DNA of 64,000 bases, taken from contig QZDW01000004.1 in NCBI GenBank assembly GCA_009917545.1, positions 1 through 64,000 of the forward strand, in the 5' to 3' direction. The notes under the pieces were generated by a model. The model had not been told where the DNA came from, made no database searches, and saw only the letters and a list, made by a program, of their open reading frames with translations. The translations under genes and the position numbers were made by a program. The DNA comes from a bacterium 1XD42-76 (GTDB lineage Bacteria > Bacillota > Clostridia > Lachnospirales > Lachnospiraceae). Positions 1-9,119 of this stretch are shown here, piece after piece (the first letter of the stretch is position 1; each line of letters starts with the position of its first letter).

Positions 1-21
1 GATAAAGAAGTAAAAGAAGTG

Positions 22-64
22 TAAAAAATTTTGCCGTTCCCTGTCCGGCTGACTGCCGGACGGG
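22..64 (-). terminator. Probable terminator after recombinase remnant
   Basis: On the minus strand a GC-rich hairpin with 7-bp arms (GTCCGGC at 43-49 against GCCGGAC at 55-61, loop of 5) lies just past the stop of the recombinase remnant. An A/T-rich run follows, with six consecutive A on the plus strand from about 24. The shape fits a Rho-independent terminator, but the T-run is separated from the stem by several bases, so the call is moderate. Confidence 0.5.
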
Positions 65-71
65 TCGGGCT

Positions 72-955
72 TTAGTCGGGCAATTCTACCTTGCCGACAA
101 AAGAGTAATAGATTTCGATTTCCTGTCTGCGGAGCTTCCCCCGGCGTTTCCCGTCAAGGGCTTCCGATTCGTGGATTACGATTTTCTCCACAAACTCCCG
201 TAACAGGGTAGGGGTGAGTTCCTCAAAGCTGGTGTACTTGCGTACCACTTTCATAAACTTTTCAGCGTTTGCCGTGGCTTCCAGCGTTTTAGAAAGTTCG
301 CTCTGCAAGGCGGCGGCTTTCTCTTTCAGCTCCTTTTGCTCGGCTTCGTAGTCTGCCGAAAGCTCCGTGAAACGCTCGTCCGATATGCGCCCGGTCACGC
401 TGTCCTCATACAGCCGCTTGAAGATGGCGGAGAGTTCCGCAATCCGTTTTTCTGCCGCTTCCAGCTCTTTCTTCTTTGCGGCGTTTGCGCTGCTTGCGCA
501 GCTCCTGCACACGCTCCCATGTGTCCTTGTCGATTATCTGCTCGTGGTGGTTCTCAAAGATTGCCTGTTTGTCCTCGCTGTTGTAGATAATCTTGCTGCA
601 TTTATAGGATTGTGTGGTGGTCTTGAAGTTCACAAGGCAGCCTGTGTATTCCTGGTTTTCAAGGATATGCACCACGGTGTTCACCGCCCACTTGCACTCA
701 TAGCCGGGGTGGTAGCGGCGTGTGCTTCCCGTCCGGCGGTATTCCAGCGTTCCCGGCGTGGGGATTTCCTGTTCCGTAAGCATACGGGCTATCTTGGTCG
801 GACCGTTCCCGGCAAGGCATAGGCTGTAAATCTGCTTCACCACGGGGCGGCTTCCTTGTCAATGATGAAATTTTCGTCCTCGTCCATGAGGTAGCCGTAC
901 ACGGGCTTGCTTGTGACAGGCTTCCCACTCATGCCTTTTGAGCGTTTTACCGCCC
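72..955 (-). pseudogene. Large serine recombinase remnant (DUF4368 type), broken
   Basis: This is the C-terminal two thirds of a large serine recombinase of the kind carried by Tn4451/Tn5397-like integrative elements. The recombinase domain is readable (YGYLMDEDENF, then KQIYSLCLAGNGPTKIARML), followed by the C-terminal coiled coil (KKKELEAAEKRIAELSAIFK) and the end EIEIYYSFVGKVELPD. The N-terminal resolvase domain with the catalytic serine is missing. Near 841 the frame breaks at a run of C (GCCCCGTG where GCCCCCGTG would keep frame). Near 490-500 the zinc-ribbon segment expected between ERVQELRKQRKR and AAKKKELEAA is gone and the frame changes again. At about 950-957 the reading runs directly into transposase sequence. 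It cannot make a working integrase. The family assignment is from recognised sequence patterns; the deletion and frameshifts are read directly. Confidence 0.85.
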
Positions 956-1933
956 GGAATTTCAGATGTTCTTCCGCATCTTTTAAAAAAGGGATTAAGG
1001 TTGTTGTATCTGTCGGCTGCGGGCCATGATAAGCCATGTAATATATTCGGAATCCACCCCAAGCCAGAGGTTATACGCCGGTTTTAACGGTCCGTTTCCC
1101 ATGACATCCTCTTTCATCCTCATAAAAGTGGCGTCGTGGTCTGTCTTGGAATAACTGTTGCGTCTGCCGCAGATATGTATTTGATGATTATATTTTTTGA
1201 GCCGGGACAGATACTCTTCGAGGGTTTCAATGCTCTTTTGAAGCGGCGTTTTTCTTTTCCCAATGCCATGAACAAAGACCACCTTTTCACTCTGTTTGAG
1301 GGCATAGAGCTTCTTGCGGAGTTTCTTTACATGCTTCATCTTTACGGTGTGGCCATAAACAATCTTTAAATCGTAGAGCTGTTCGCACTCCGCCACAAAA
1401 TCAGCAAGTTTTATCAGAAGTTTTGTCTAATTTGGGGTTACGGCCTTCTTCCAGACAAACGTGTATTTGTTTGCGGCAGCTTCGATTTTTGTGCCGTCAA
1501 TAAAAACGGTTTCGCCTGAAATTTCTCCCAGGTCAAAAAGCGCGTTGGACATTTCAGCAAGAATGCGCATGGCGCATGGAGCAAAATGAATGCTTCTAAA
1601 TCGTGCAAATGTTGCATGGTCAGGAGCAGGCGCACCTTCTAAAAGAAACATGAAATTGATATCTCTTTTACAGTTAAGCTTCATGGAACGGGAAGAATAA
1701 TCCCCATTCATGTAAGAGTAAAGTACAATCTTCAGAAGAGTTCTCGGGGATACTGAATTTATTCTTTCAGAAGCAGAATATAAGTCAGTCAAATCCATCG
1801 CCTCCACAAACTGACTCAGTAACCGCACAGAATCATCCTCCGGAATGATCGTTTCAATATTTAGCGGAAGTTTTAATGGATATCCGCTTTGATTTAGGCT
1901 ATAATTTTTCTGTAAGTTAATGTGTTTGGTCAT
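956..1933 (-). pseudogene. IS1182-family transposase remnant
   Basis: The start MTKHINLQKNYSLNQSGYPL and the segments SVRLLSQFVEAMDLTDLY, DHATFARFR and GETVFIDGTKIEA are typical of the N-terminal and first catalytic regions of IS1182-family DDE transposases. An in-frame TAG at 1427-1429 interrupts the frame; after it the same frame continues with [20 protein letters not shown], so a single base change (CAG to TAG) explains the break. A second lesion at about 1025-1030 is a one-base loss (ATGGCCC where ATGGGCCC would keep frame), after which [20 protein letters not shown] is read in another frame. The gene stops abruptly at about 956, fused to the recombinase remnant, so the last catalytic segment is lost. 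It is inactive. Confidence 0.88.
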
Positions 1934-1949
1934 ACATTAATTTTACACC

Positions 1950-2025
1950 AACTGCCGGATACTTTCGAGGTCTGGCAGTTATTTTTTTGCATAGAAAAGG
2001 AGCTGCGCACTAATTACTTAGTGCG
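1950..2025. repeat. Two hairpins in the IS terminus
   Basis: Two inverted repeats lie between the transposase start and the element end: AACTGCC (1950-1956) with GGCAGTT (1974-1980), and CGCACTAA (2006-2013) with TTAGTGCG (2018-2025, loop TTAC). The second sits about 10 bases inside the presumed end and may be a transposase recognition structure or a barrier to read-through from flanking genes. Its function is inferred only. Confidence 0.5.
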
Positions 2026-2096
2026 ACAGCCCCCCTATGCCGCCTATACTCAATATATGTATTAGCCTTATAAATATAATTTATGATGAGTACCTG

Positions 2097-3134
2097 TCAA
2101 AATGCAAAAGGGAAATCAAATTCTTCCCCTACGGAGAGGAACCCTTCCGGCGCCTCTGTAACTGTAAAACTTGCGCCGTTCCATCCGTTGATTTTTATGA
2201 TTCCCTTTACAATTCTGGTATCTGCATCATTCGATGTGAAAGACAATTCTCCATTTCCATTGTCAACAAAGACTCCTTTTATTTCCCCCAGTCTGTAAAT
2301 GGAGATAACAGCTTCATCGTCTCCCGACACTCCCTGCCGGGTAATCAGAGAACTGTAGATGCTGCCTGTCCCCTGATTGTCTACAAAGAAACTGTACTTT
2401 GCCGATTTTTCCGGCATGATGAAGGACTCGCCTTTTATCTTCGCCAACTCATTAGCAAGAACATAAGCCCTGTTTCTGGTAATCTCTTCCAGAAAAGAGT
2501 TTTCAAGTAGAGGATACATGCTGCCGTTTTCTTCGCTGAGTCCGATGTTCTCAAAGACCGCCTCTTCTTTCATGTCATTCCAATTCCTTTGATCTGCAAG
2601 GATATTCTCCTTTGTCTGCTGATCAGCTGAATTACTGAATCTGCTCCACAGGTTATTTAATTCCGTATCCCATATTACGTAAAGCCACTTAGATGATACA
2701 TTCATTTCGCCTTGACTTTGAGCTTCCTCAGCTAGCAGATTGTACTTCTGAATAACCGTCTCAACATTCTCCAGCTCTTTTTGCAGGGAAGTTGAACTTG
2801 ATACCACATAGTCAATATCCGCCCTGATATCCTCCGAATAGTCATATATAAAATCCACTTCAAGTTCATCATTCAATTCGGTTTCGTTGTTTGCTTCTTG
2901 CTCTGCTTTTGCGGACGAGTTCTCTGTTGCCGAATTTTCTGAAGGGACTTCTTCGGTTTGTTCTTCCTTGGCAGACGTCCCTTTTTCTGTTTCGTTGCTT
3001 TCTGGTAAGGTTGGTCTTTGTGTCTGGGTTGCTTTCTGCGCCTGTGATGACTGCTCGCTGTTCCCACCGGACGAACACGCCACAAGAAAAAACATGAGAC
3101 AAGTCACAAGAAAAATAGTTGCTCCTTTTTTCAT
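2097..3134 (-). CDS. Lipoprotein with LprI-like (DUF1311) domain
   Basis: A predicted surface lipoprotein of 345 aa. The N-terminus (MKKGATIFLVTCLMFFLVACSS) is a lipoprotein signal peptide with the lipobox cysteine at about residue 20. A low-complexity Ser/Glu/Gln linker follows to about residue 90. Residues about 110-215 resemble the LprI/DUF1311 fold (LQKELENVETVIQKYN, SKWLYVIWDTELNNLW, DQRNWNDMKEEA), a helical domain known from lysozyme-inhibitor-like proteins. The remaining C-terminal part is a beta-rich segment I do not recognise. The start is set by AAGGAAACC upstream. It has its own promoter (3196-3224) and appears monocistronic. Lysozyme protection is only a family-level suggestion. 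Confidence 0.75.
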   Translation of the reverse strand: MKKGATIFLVTCLMFFLVACSSGGNSEQSSQAQKATQTQRPTLPESNETEKGTSAKEEQTEEVPSENSATENSSAKAEQEANNETELNDELEVDFIYDYSEDIRADIDYVVSSSTSLQKELENVETVIQKYNLLAEEAQSQGEMNVSSKWLYVIWDTELNNLWSRFSNSADQQTKENILADQRNWNDMKEEAVFENIGLSEENGSMYPLLENSFLEEITRNRAYVLANELAKIKGESFIMPEKSAKYSFFVDNQGTGSIYSSLITRQGVSGDDEAVISIYRLGEIKGVFVDNGNGELSFTSNDADTRIVKGIIKINGWNGASFTVTEAPEGFLSVGEEFDFPFAF

Positions 3135-3167
3135 GATGATAGGTTTCCTTTCGCTAGTAGATTCATC

Positions 3168-3224
3168 AAAAAGCTTAGCTTTTTAACTCCGTCACATTAT
3201 ACTCCCAATAGACTGGATTTTCAA
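3168..3224 (-). promoter_or_regulatory. Promoter of the LprI-like lipoprotein
   Basis: Read on the minus strand, TTGAAA (3219-3224) is 17 bp from TATAAT (3196-3201). The predicted transcript starts near 3189, directly before a 17-base palindrome (AAAAAGCT-T-AGCTTTTT, 3168-3184) that could act as an operator or a 5' RNA hairpin. The promoter match is very good; a role for the palindrome is inferred. Confidence 0.7.
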
Positions 3225-3275
3225 TATTGTTTGCGCAGCACATATTATTAGTGACAATAATCTATCCATATAGAA

Positions 3276-3314
3276 TAGAAAACGCTCCAACGATTTTGTG
3301 TCCTTGTTAGAGCG
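3276..3314 (-). terminator. Rho-independent terminator of the TIGR00300 gene
   Basis: On the minus strand the stem CGCTCTAAC / GTTGGAGCG (3306-3314 with 3283-3291) is followed by TTTTCTATT. It lies about 130 bases downstream of the stop at 3445 and separates that gene from the lipoprotein promoter. Confidence 0.65.
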
Positions 3315-3444
3315 ATTCTATCATATTTACCTTGCTCGGAGCGTGGGTGGCTGTCTGTATCAGTTCTCTTTACTATGCTTCTTTACCATACATGAGCATT
3401 GGACATCCCTGAATGGATGCCGCCTGACGGTGGACTTTCACAGG

Positions 3445-4548
3445 CTATGGAAGTACAGAGAGTCCCCTGGCGACGCGTGTGATAAAATCCTGCACGTTCG
3501 TTACCATAGTAGTCGCACTGAGGCTCCCGCGGTCTAACAATTTATTTACCACAAATTCGTCGGCATCCACTGTATACAGATAGACCGGACGTATTGTACC
3601 GTCTGCCAGCACACGGAACGAAGGTGTCATATTGCCTGTGGCAATCGTGTGCAGCATCGTCGCCAGACAAATGACGGTTGTACAGTCCCGAATCTGCGCG
3701 CGCATGGCATTTGCCGCCTCATAGACATCACGGATGACCTCCGGCAGAGGGCCGTCGTCGCGGATCGAGCCGGCCAGCACCACAGGCACGTGATTTCTGA
3801 CGCAGCTGCAGAGAATTCCGTCATTTAAATGATACTCCTCGATAAATTGTGGGATCGAGCCGCTTTTTCTCACCTTATTGCAGACATCCAGGTGGTTATA
3901 ATGCCCGTTCGGCTGTGATTTCTGTGTATAAATGTCCTGTCCCAATGCTGTATGCAAAAGTGCCCCCTCAAGATCATGGGTTGCCAAGGCATTGCCGGCC
4001 AGCAGTGCCTGCGCATAGCCGTGGTCAATTAACGCTGACATAGCGGCCCTTGCGCCTGCGTCAAAAGCAAAAGCCGGACCCATTACCCACACGATCTTTC
4101 CACCATGCTCTTTTTCGTAGCGCAGAAGATCAAAGAGCTTGTCGTAATCCCTGGCATAAGAGGTCTCACGACTTCTCCCCTGCCGGAATACAAACTGATC
4201 TTCCAGGACATCTTTGCTCTCCTCAAAGCCACGGCAGTGCATATAAATGCCCTGTTCACATTTTTCTGTCCGTCCAAGAATCACCTTGTCGCCCTTTTTT
4301 ATATTTCTTGCTTCCACCACGTCAAGCCGTCCATTCTCTCTCAGGATTACGCAGGAATCCATACGGCTCTCTTGGGCAAGCGTCCATGTTCCGTCGATCT
4401 TAAAATATTCCGGATACATTGATGTACTGTGGTAATCCTCCGGCGCCACACCGTCCTTTTCTGCCGTCTCCCAGACAGCATCCGGCGCCTGTAAAAACAG
4501 CTCCTTTGTAAAATCGGGATGGTGGTATACTGGCATTTGAAAAGACAT
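3445..4548 (-). CDS. TIGR00300 (LOR/SDH domain) protein, possible ornithine cyclodeaminase
   Basis: A 367-aa protein of the LOR/SDH conserved-domain family (TIGR00300), whose characterised relatives include an archaeal-type ornithine cyclodeaminase that converts ornithine to proline and ammonia using NAD. Telling segments are KIVWVMGPAFAFDAGARAAM (nucleotide-binding region, about residues 150-170), LLAGNALATHDLEGALLHTA, VPVVLAGSIRDDGPLPEVI and TTVICLATMLHTIATGNM. The start has a strong AGGAGGAG eight bases upstream. It lies 23 bp after the helicase stop on the same strand and is followed by a terminator. A proline synthesis block (proB, proA) also occurs at 58.8-61.9 kb, so this could be a second route to proline from ornithine or arginine; that link is inference. 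Confidence 0.75.
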   Translation of the reverse strand: MSFQMPVYHHPDFTKELFLQAPDAVWETAEKDGVAPEDYHSTSMYPEYFKIDGTWTLAQESRMDSCVILRENGRLDVVEARNIKKGDKVILGRTEKCEQGIYMHCRGFEESKDVLEDQFVFRQGRSRETSYARDYDKLFDLLRYEKEHGGKIVWVMGPAFAFDAGARAAMSALIDHGYAQALLAGNALATHDLEGALLHTALGQDIYTQKSQPNGHYNHLDVCNKVRKSGSIPQFIEEYHLNDGILCSCVRNHVPVVLAGSIRDDGPLPEVIRDVYEAANAMRAQIRDCTTVICLATMLHTIATGNMTPSFRVLADGTIRPVYLYTVDADEFVVNKLLDRGSLSATTMVTNVQDFITRVARGLSVLP

Positions 4549-4571
4549 ATCGCTCCTCCTAAAAAAATCAT

Positions 4572-7500
4572 TTATTTGCAGGGAAATAAATCAAACAGAC
4601 TCATCTGGCGGCCGCCGTCTCCCGGCCTGGGCTTTTGGCGTATGGTTTCTCTGTGGATCACATGCTCCGGTACGCTTTTAAGGAATGCGGAAGGCGTTCC
4701 CGAGCCTGTGAGCATCAATTCCTCCTTTGCCCTTGTCATGGCAACATAGAGGAGGCGCCGTTCCTCTTCCATATCGGTTTCCCGTCCGTGGTATTCAAGC
4801 GGCACGATTCCCTCTCTGACGCCGTACAGAATCACTGCCGGAAATTCCAGGCCCTTGGAGCCGTGCATAGTCATTAACGTCACCGCGTCCGCTGTGTAAG
4901 TTTTTCCTCCACACCGCTTCAGATCACTTTCCCTGCCAAAGGCCAGAGCCGTCAGCATTTCCGGCATGGTTTTATAAAATACTGCCATCGAGGCCAGCTT
5001 TTTCATGGCCTCTTCTGTTTTCCATCCCAAGTCCTCATTCCAGGCCTTCCATATATTCTGAGGCTTTCCCCTACGCAAAAGCGCCTGATATTTTTCAGCC
5101 AGCGCATCATATGTGGAGTCGAAGTCACTGTCCTTTTTTTCTTTCCACAACAGCCTGCGGCATATGCTCTTTGAAAGCTGGTCGGCCGGGTTTTGTATGC
5201 TTTTGAAAAATGCCAGGCTCCCGCGCACGCAGTCATCCTCCAGGAACTCTTCCCGTCCCGCTACCAGATAGGGGATGCCCTCCTTTTTCAGGCAGTCCTC
5301 CAAAAGTTCTGCCTGACGATGGGTACGGTAAAGAACAGCGATATCGCCAAAACTTCGGATTCCCTCATCCTGAGCGCGCGAAAACCCTTCCTGCGCGTCC
5401 AGCATATCAATCCCTCCGACCATGCGGTTGATTTCTTTGGCTATCAATACAGCTTCTGCTGTCTCTCCTGCTGTCTGTATCATACAGACAGGCTCCCCGG
5501 ACTCCCGGACAGGAATCAGCCTCATTCCCGCATCCCCCAGAATTTCCTGTGAGGCTGTCAGGATTTCCGGACGGGAACGGTAGTTCTTCCTTAAGCGGAT
5601 CATTTCCGTCTCCTTGCCGGCAAAAAAGCGTTCAAAGCTGTCAGTCCCTGCGCCGCGGAAGCCATAGATCGCCTGATTGGGATCTCCAATGACAAAAAGC
5701 TCCCTGGCGCCCCGGCCCCATTCTTCGATCAGACGGTACTGTAAGGGGCTTACATCCTGAAATTCATCTACGAAAAGACAGGGGAAAGTGGTATGGGACT
5801 TTTGGGCAAGCTCAAGAGCTTTCAAAAGCAGATCGTCGAAATCCAAAGCACCTAATGCAGTCAGGCGTTCCTGATAGAAATGGACAGCACGGTCGATGTC
5901 AGCGGAATCCTGATCTCCCAGAGCTGCTGACACCTTTCTCTGTGAAATCTCCTGGCGCAGCGTTCGCGGTTTTCCTTTGAGACCGATCGCCTCCGCCGCT
6001 TCTCTGGCGATCTCCAGAGTGCTGTTTTCATCTGCCAGGGTGAATTCTTCACCCGCCTCCTTCAAAAGGTCATGGCAAATGGAGTGAAAGGTTCCAATCC
6101 GCAGGCCGGCGGCCTTACGGCTGCCAAGCTCATCTTTAAGGCGTGTACGCATCTCCTGTGCCGCCTGATTTGTGAAGGTGACGGCTGTGATATCCGACGG
6201 CTTTCCCCGGCGCTCCTTTAGCAGATAAACGATGCGTGAGACGAGCGTTTTCGTCTTTCCCGTACCCGGCCCGGCAATTACAGCGATTCTGGGAGCGACG
6301 GCCCGTATTGCATGCAGTTGTTCTTCATTGAAAGAAAGTCCGGTTACGACATCCCCTGCCTGTCCGTCTGTTACGGACATATCTCTGTTCCCGGCACAAT
6401 TCGTCATATCAGTAACCGCTGCCTCACGCTGTGCAAGGGACGCCTTGCCATCTTCTGATAACAGTTCTTTCTCCGAAACAGAGGTTGCTGCTGGTACGGC
6501 CGGCACTCTTCCACTGGCCTGTATTTCTCTGCCCGCCTGTGCGTTTCCATCCGGCTGTGTTTCTCTGTCCGTATTCCCGCTAAGACCGGCCCATGAAAAC
6601 ATTGTCATCTGTCCGTCCACAGATGCAAGCTCCGACGGCTCAAACAGGCTGATGATTCCATATTCCCCATCGTATCCGGGAGAGCGTTTTACTTTTCCCT
6701 GCCGCAGCCTGCTGATTCCCTCGGAGATAAAATAGCCACACTCCTTCCGAATCTCTTCAATTGGCGTCTCTCTCAAAACTGTAAATTCATTTCCAAACTG
6801 CCTCAGCATTTCCTCATACTGCTTCTGCACTTTGGCGCTGGCGGCGGAACGGCCTGTGGAAGCAGCGATGACTTCTGTAAGCGGCGCCAGGCTTTCATAA
6901 TATGCCGCGTCTGCACGGACGAATCCTTCCGGCCGGTCGGCAAGCTGTTCCACCCGATGGGAGACGCCAAGCGTCAGCTTTTTTCCGCACAGGGGACATT
7001 TCCCCTGATATGCGTCTGCCTCGCGGGGGCTCAGACACAGATGGCATTTACGGTGCCCATCATAGTGATATTTCCCTTCTTCGGGGAAACATTCAATTGT
7101 TCCGGCAAGTCCTCTCCCTTCCTGTATGGCCCCGTATAAACCCTCGTATGACATCGGAATATCAAGCAGATTCGCCTCACGTCCCAGCTTTTGCGGAGAA
7201 TGTGCATCGGAATTCGATATCATCTGGAGACGGTCCAGAGCTGATAAGCGCCAGTTCATCGGCGGATCAGAGGAAAGCCCGGTCTCAAAGGCATGCACAT
7301 AGGGCGTCAGATCCTCAAAACACTCTTCTATGGTATCGAACCCGGAAAACGCCCCGAACATGGAAAAATGCGGCGTCCAGATATGGGCCGGGATGAAAAT
7401 GGCCCTTGGGCAGACCTCAAGCGTAATTTCCAGCAGATCGCGGCTGTCGAGCCCCAGAATCGGCCTTCCGTCCGAGTGGATGTTGCCGATTGCCTCCAGT

Positions 7501-7862
7501 CTCTGCGACAAGGCCTCAGCCTCAGAAAGCCCCGGCAGAAGAATGACATTATGCACCTTGCGGACCCGCCCGTTTTTCTTGTAAATGGAGCTGATCTCCC
7601 CGGAAATCACGAATCTCTGGGCGCCTGCATGCGGCGAAACAGGATCCTTCATCCGCAGTTCATTTTTCAGGCAGTATAGTCCCTCCTCTGCCGGAACCAG
7701 CTTTTCCGAAAGCTCCGCCCGCCACGCCGGATGCGTGAAATCCCCTGTTCCCAGAATGTCGATCCCTTTTCGTCCCGCCCACAAATCCAGTACCTCCGGC
7801 GTACAGTCCCTGCTCGTGGCACGGGAATATCTGGAATGGATATGTAAATCTGCAATGTACAT
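4572..7862 (-). CDS. EndoQ-like PHP nuclease fused to UvrD/PcrA-type helicase
   Basis: A 1096-aa two-part enzyme. Residues about 1-400 resemble endonuclease Q (TIGR00375), a PHP-fold nuclease that nicks DNA 5' of deaminated bases: DLHIHSRYSRATSR at the start, GTGDFTHP, HIWTPHFSMFGA and SNSDAHSPQKLG carry the metal-binding His/Asp residues, and a C-x2-C ... C-x2-C zinc knuckle (CHLC, CPLC) lies near residue 275. A poorly conserved linker covers about 420-510. Residues about 515-1080 form a superfamily 1A helicase with GTGKT (about 531), TFTNQAAQEM, DEFQDVSPLQY (about 700), GDPNQAIYGFRGA, LRKNYRSRPEI, MHGSKGLEF (about 1000) and LYVAMTRAKEE. All core motifs are present. The probable role is repair of deaminated DNA with coupled unwinding. 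The start is set by AAAGGTAAG upstream. Confidence 0.88.
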   Translation of the reverse strand: MYIADLHIHSRYSRATSRDCTPEVLDLWAGRKGIDILGTGDFTHPAWRAELSEKLVPAEEGLYCLKNELRMKDPVSPHAGAQRFVISGEISSIYKKNGRVRKVHNVILLPGLSEAEALSQRLEAIGNIHSDGRPILGLDSRDLLEITLEVCPRAIFIPAHIWTPHFSMFGAFSGFDTIEECFEDLTPYVHAFETGLSSDPPMNWRLSALDRLQMISNSDAHSPQKLGREANLLDIPMSYEGLYGAIQEGRGLAGTIECFPEEGKYHYDGHRKCHLCLSPREADAYQGKCPLCGKKLTLGVSHRVEQLADRPEGFVRADAAYYESLAPLTEVIAASTGRSAASAKVQKQYEEMLRQFGNEFTVLRETPIEEIRKECGYFISEGISRLRQGKVKRSPGYDGEYGIISLFEPSELASVDGQMTMFSWAGLSGNTDRETQPDGNAQAGREIQASGRVPAVPAATSVSEKELLSEDGKASLAQREAAVTDMTNCAGNRDMSVTDGQAGDVVTGLSFNEEQLHAIRAVAPRIAVIAGPGTGKTKTLVSRIVYLLKERRGKPSDITAVTFTNQAAQEMRTRLKDELGSRKAAGLRIGTFHSICHDLLKEAGEEFTLADENSTLEIAREAAEAIGLKGKPRTLRQEISQRKVSAALGDQDSADIDRAVHFYQERLTALGALDFDDLLLKALELAQKSHTTFPCLFVDEFQDVSPLQYRLIEEWGRGARELFVIGDPNQAIYGFRGAGTDSFERFFAGKETEMIRLRKNYRSRPEILTASQEILGDAGMRLIPVRESGEPVCMIQTAGETAEAVLIAKEINRMVGGIDMLDAQEGFSRAQDEGIRSFGDIAVLYRTHRQAELLEDCLKKEGIPYLVAGREEFLEDDCVRGSLAFFKSIQNPADQLSKSICRRLLWKEKKDSDFDSTYDALAEKYQALLRRGKPQNIWKAWNEDLGWKTEEAMKKLASMAVFYKTMPEMLTALAFGRESDLKRCGGKTYTADAVTLMTMHGSKGLEFPAVILYGVREGIVPLEYHGRETDMEEERRLLYVAMTRAKEELMLTGSGTPSAFLKSVPEHVIHRETIRQKPRPGDGGRQMSLFDLFPCK

Positions 7863-7883
7863 GATATCTTACCTTTCCGTCTC

Positions 7884-9119
7884 TTATTCTACTGTATTTC
7901 GCACATCGACCACCAGCGTGTAAATGATTCCCTCTTCTACAATGCACTGTCCGGGAAAACCTTTCCCAAAATCCCGCCTCCTGGCGTCAAAAATAATCAG
8001 ATATCCGACACCAGTCTTTCTGGCCTTCATATAATGTCTAAGCTGATCTAATCCGTTTTTGGCATAACCTGCCGAATATCTCTCACCACACATTTTAAGT
8101 TCTGCCAGTACAGAAAGCTCCGAATTCAGGTTCAAATAAAGGTCAATTCTCCCGGCCCCGGCCGCGCATTCCTCAATCGTCAGGATATCGTCCCGAAAAC
8201 ATCCTTTTAGGCTGGTCTGTAATAATACTTTTCCCAGGCTTTCCGGCTTTTCGACCCATTTGTGCTTCTTTGGATCCTTCGGGTCAGCGCGCCAGAAACT
8301 CATACGCGTCTCGTTCTGTACGCTTTCTTTAAATGCAGTCAGGGCATCTCTTACATCCTGCACGGTATAGTGGTGCATGTCTGGATTCTGCCTGGCCTTT
8401 GGGCGGCCGCCGCTGTCTAATGCCTCATGCAGCAACTGATCTGCATATTCCGAGGACTGCGACGGGCCGTTCAGATATGAGACTGCCGCATCATAATCTT
8501 TTAATTGGAACGACGCCTCTCCGGCCAGAATAAGATAATCCTTTTGTTCTCCCAAAAGCATAAGCTGCTGTTCACAGAATGCAAGCAGCCGTTTCCAGTC
8601 TTTCATCTCTCTGAGACCTTCCAAATACAGCTCAATGATAAAATGATTAAAACGATTGACATTAAGCACTTTTTCACAATATTTCAGGCACTCCTCCTGA
8701 TCGACTGCCTGGTAAAACTGTGCCATCCTGGCATAGACAGCCTCCAGATAGTCCACCCGGAAGCTGTAATTCTCCCTGACAAAATGCAGCGCTTCCTGCA
8801 TTTTTTCCATCTTTTGTATGTCGGACAGCTCTTCTGATAAGGACTGTACCAGAAAAATCACCCAGCGCAGCTCTTCGTTTTCTCCTGTCATTGCCACTTC
8901 ATCCATCCGGTCATATTCGCATGCCTTCAAATGCTCCAGTAATTCCTGTCTGGCTTCATATTGCCGCTTCTTTTCCATATTGAGCGACAAGCGCTTCTCT
9001 TTCAGATGAAGAAGCTTTGTAAACTCATCTTTGGCCTCCTCGTCCTTAAGCCTGTCGGCGAGAATCAGACCATGATGGATAAAGGAGAGCTCCTCCGTCT
9101 CTGTGCCGAACCTGCGCAT
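7884..9119 (-). CDS. Helical-repeat protein with PD-(D/E)XK nuclease-like C-terminus (second half)
   Basis: The first 260 or so residues are helical and TPR-like (for example YCEKVLNVNRFNHFIIELYL, FQLKDYDAAVSYL). The last 120 residues carry a PD-(D/E)XK nuclease-like pattern: GRIDLYL, then AELK (E-x-K), then GLDQLRHYMKAR (Q-x3-Y), then YLIIFDARRRD. The ATG at 9119 has GGAGGG upstream at a good spacing, so it could be an independent start. It lies, however, 74 bp inside the preceding gene in another frame, and the two products read as consecutive parts of one helical-repeat protein. I think a one-base indel near 9115 is more likely than two genes. No partner such as a methylase or antitoxin is seen. 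Confidence 0.65.
   Translation of the reverse strand: MRRFGTETEELSFIHHGLILADRLKDEEAKDEFTKLLHLKEKRLSLNMEKKRQYEARQELLEHLKACEYDRMDEVAMTGENEELRWVIFLVQSLSEELSDIQKMEKMQEALHFVRENYSFRVDYLEAVYARMAQFYQAVDQEECLKYCEKVLNVNRFNHFIIELYLEGLREMKDWKRLLAFCEQQLMLLGEQKDYLILAGEASFQLKDYDAAVSYLNGPSQSSEYADQLLHEALDSGGRPKARQNPDMHHYTVQDVRDALTAFKESVQNETRMSFWRADPKDPKKHKWVEKPESLGKVLLQTSLKGCFRDDILTIEECAAGAGRIDLYLNLNSELSVLAELKMCGERYSAGYAKNGLDQLRHYMKARKTGVGYLIIFDARRRDFGKGFPGQCIVEEGIIYTLVVDVRNTVE

Larger units (their letters stand above)
956..2035 (-). mobile_element. Truncated IS1182-family insertion sequence
   Basis: The element contains the broken transposase (956-1933) and one terminus. The outer end is probably about 2035, where the minus strand begins GGGGGCTGTCGCAC and continues into a hairpin. 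The opposite terminus is absent because the element is cut at about 956 within the transposase, so no target-site duplication can be expected. The terminus is inferred from the position of the hairpin and the start of unrelated sequence, not from a matched inverted repeat. Confidence 0.7.

Noticed and set aside
3298-3537. 79-aa plus-strand open frame
   Set aside because: It overlaps the terminator and the end of the TIGR00300 gene and has no ribosome site.
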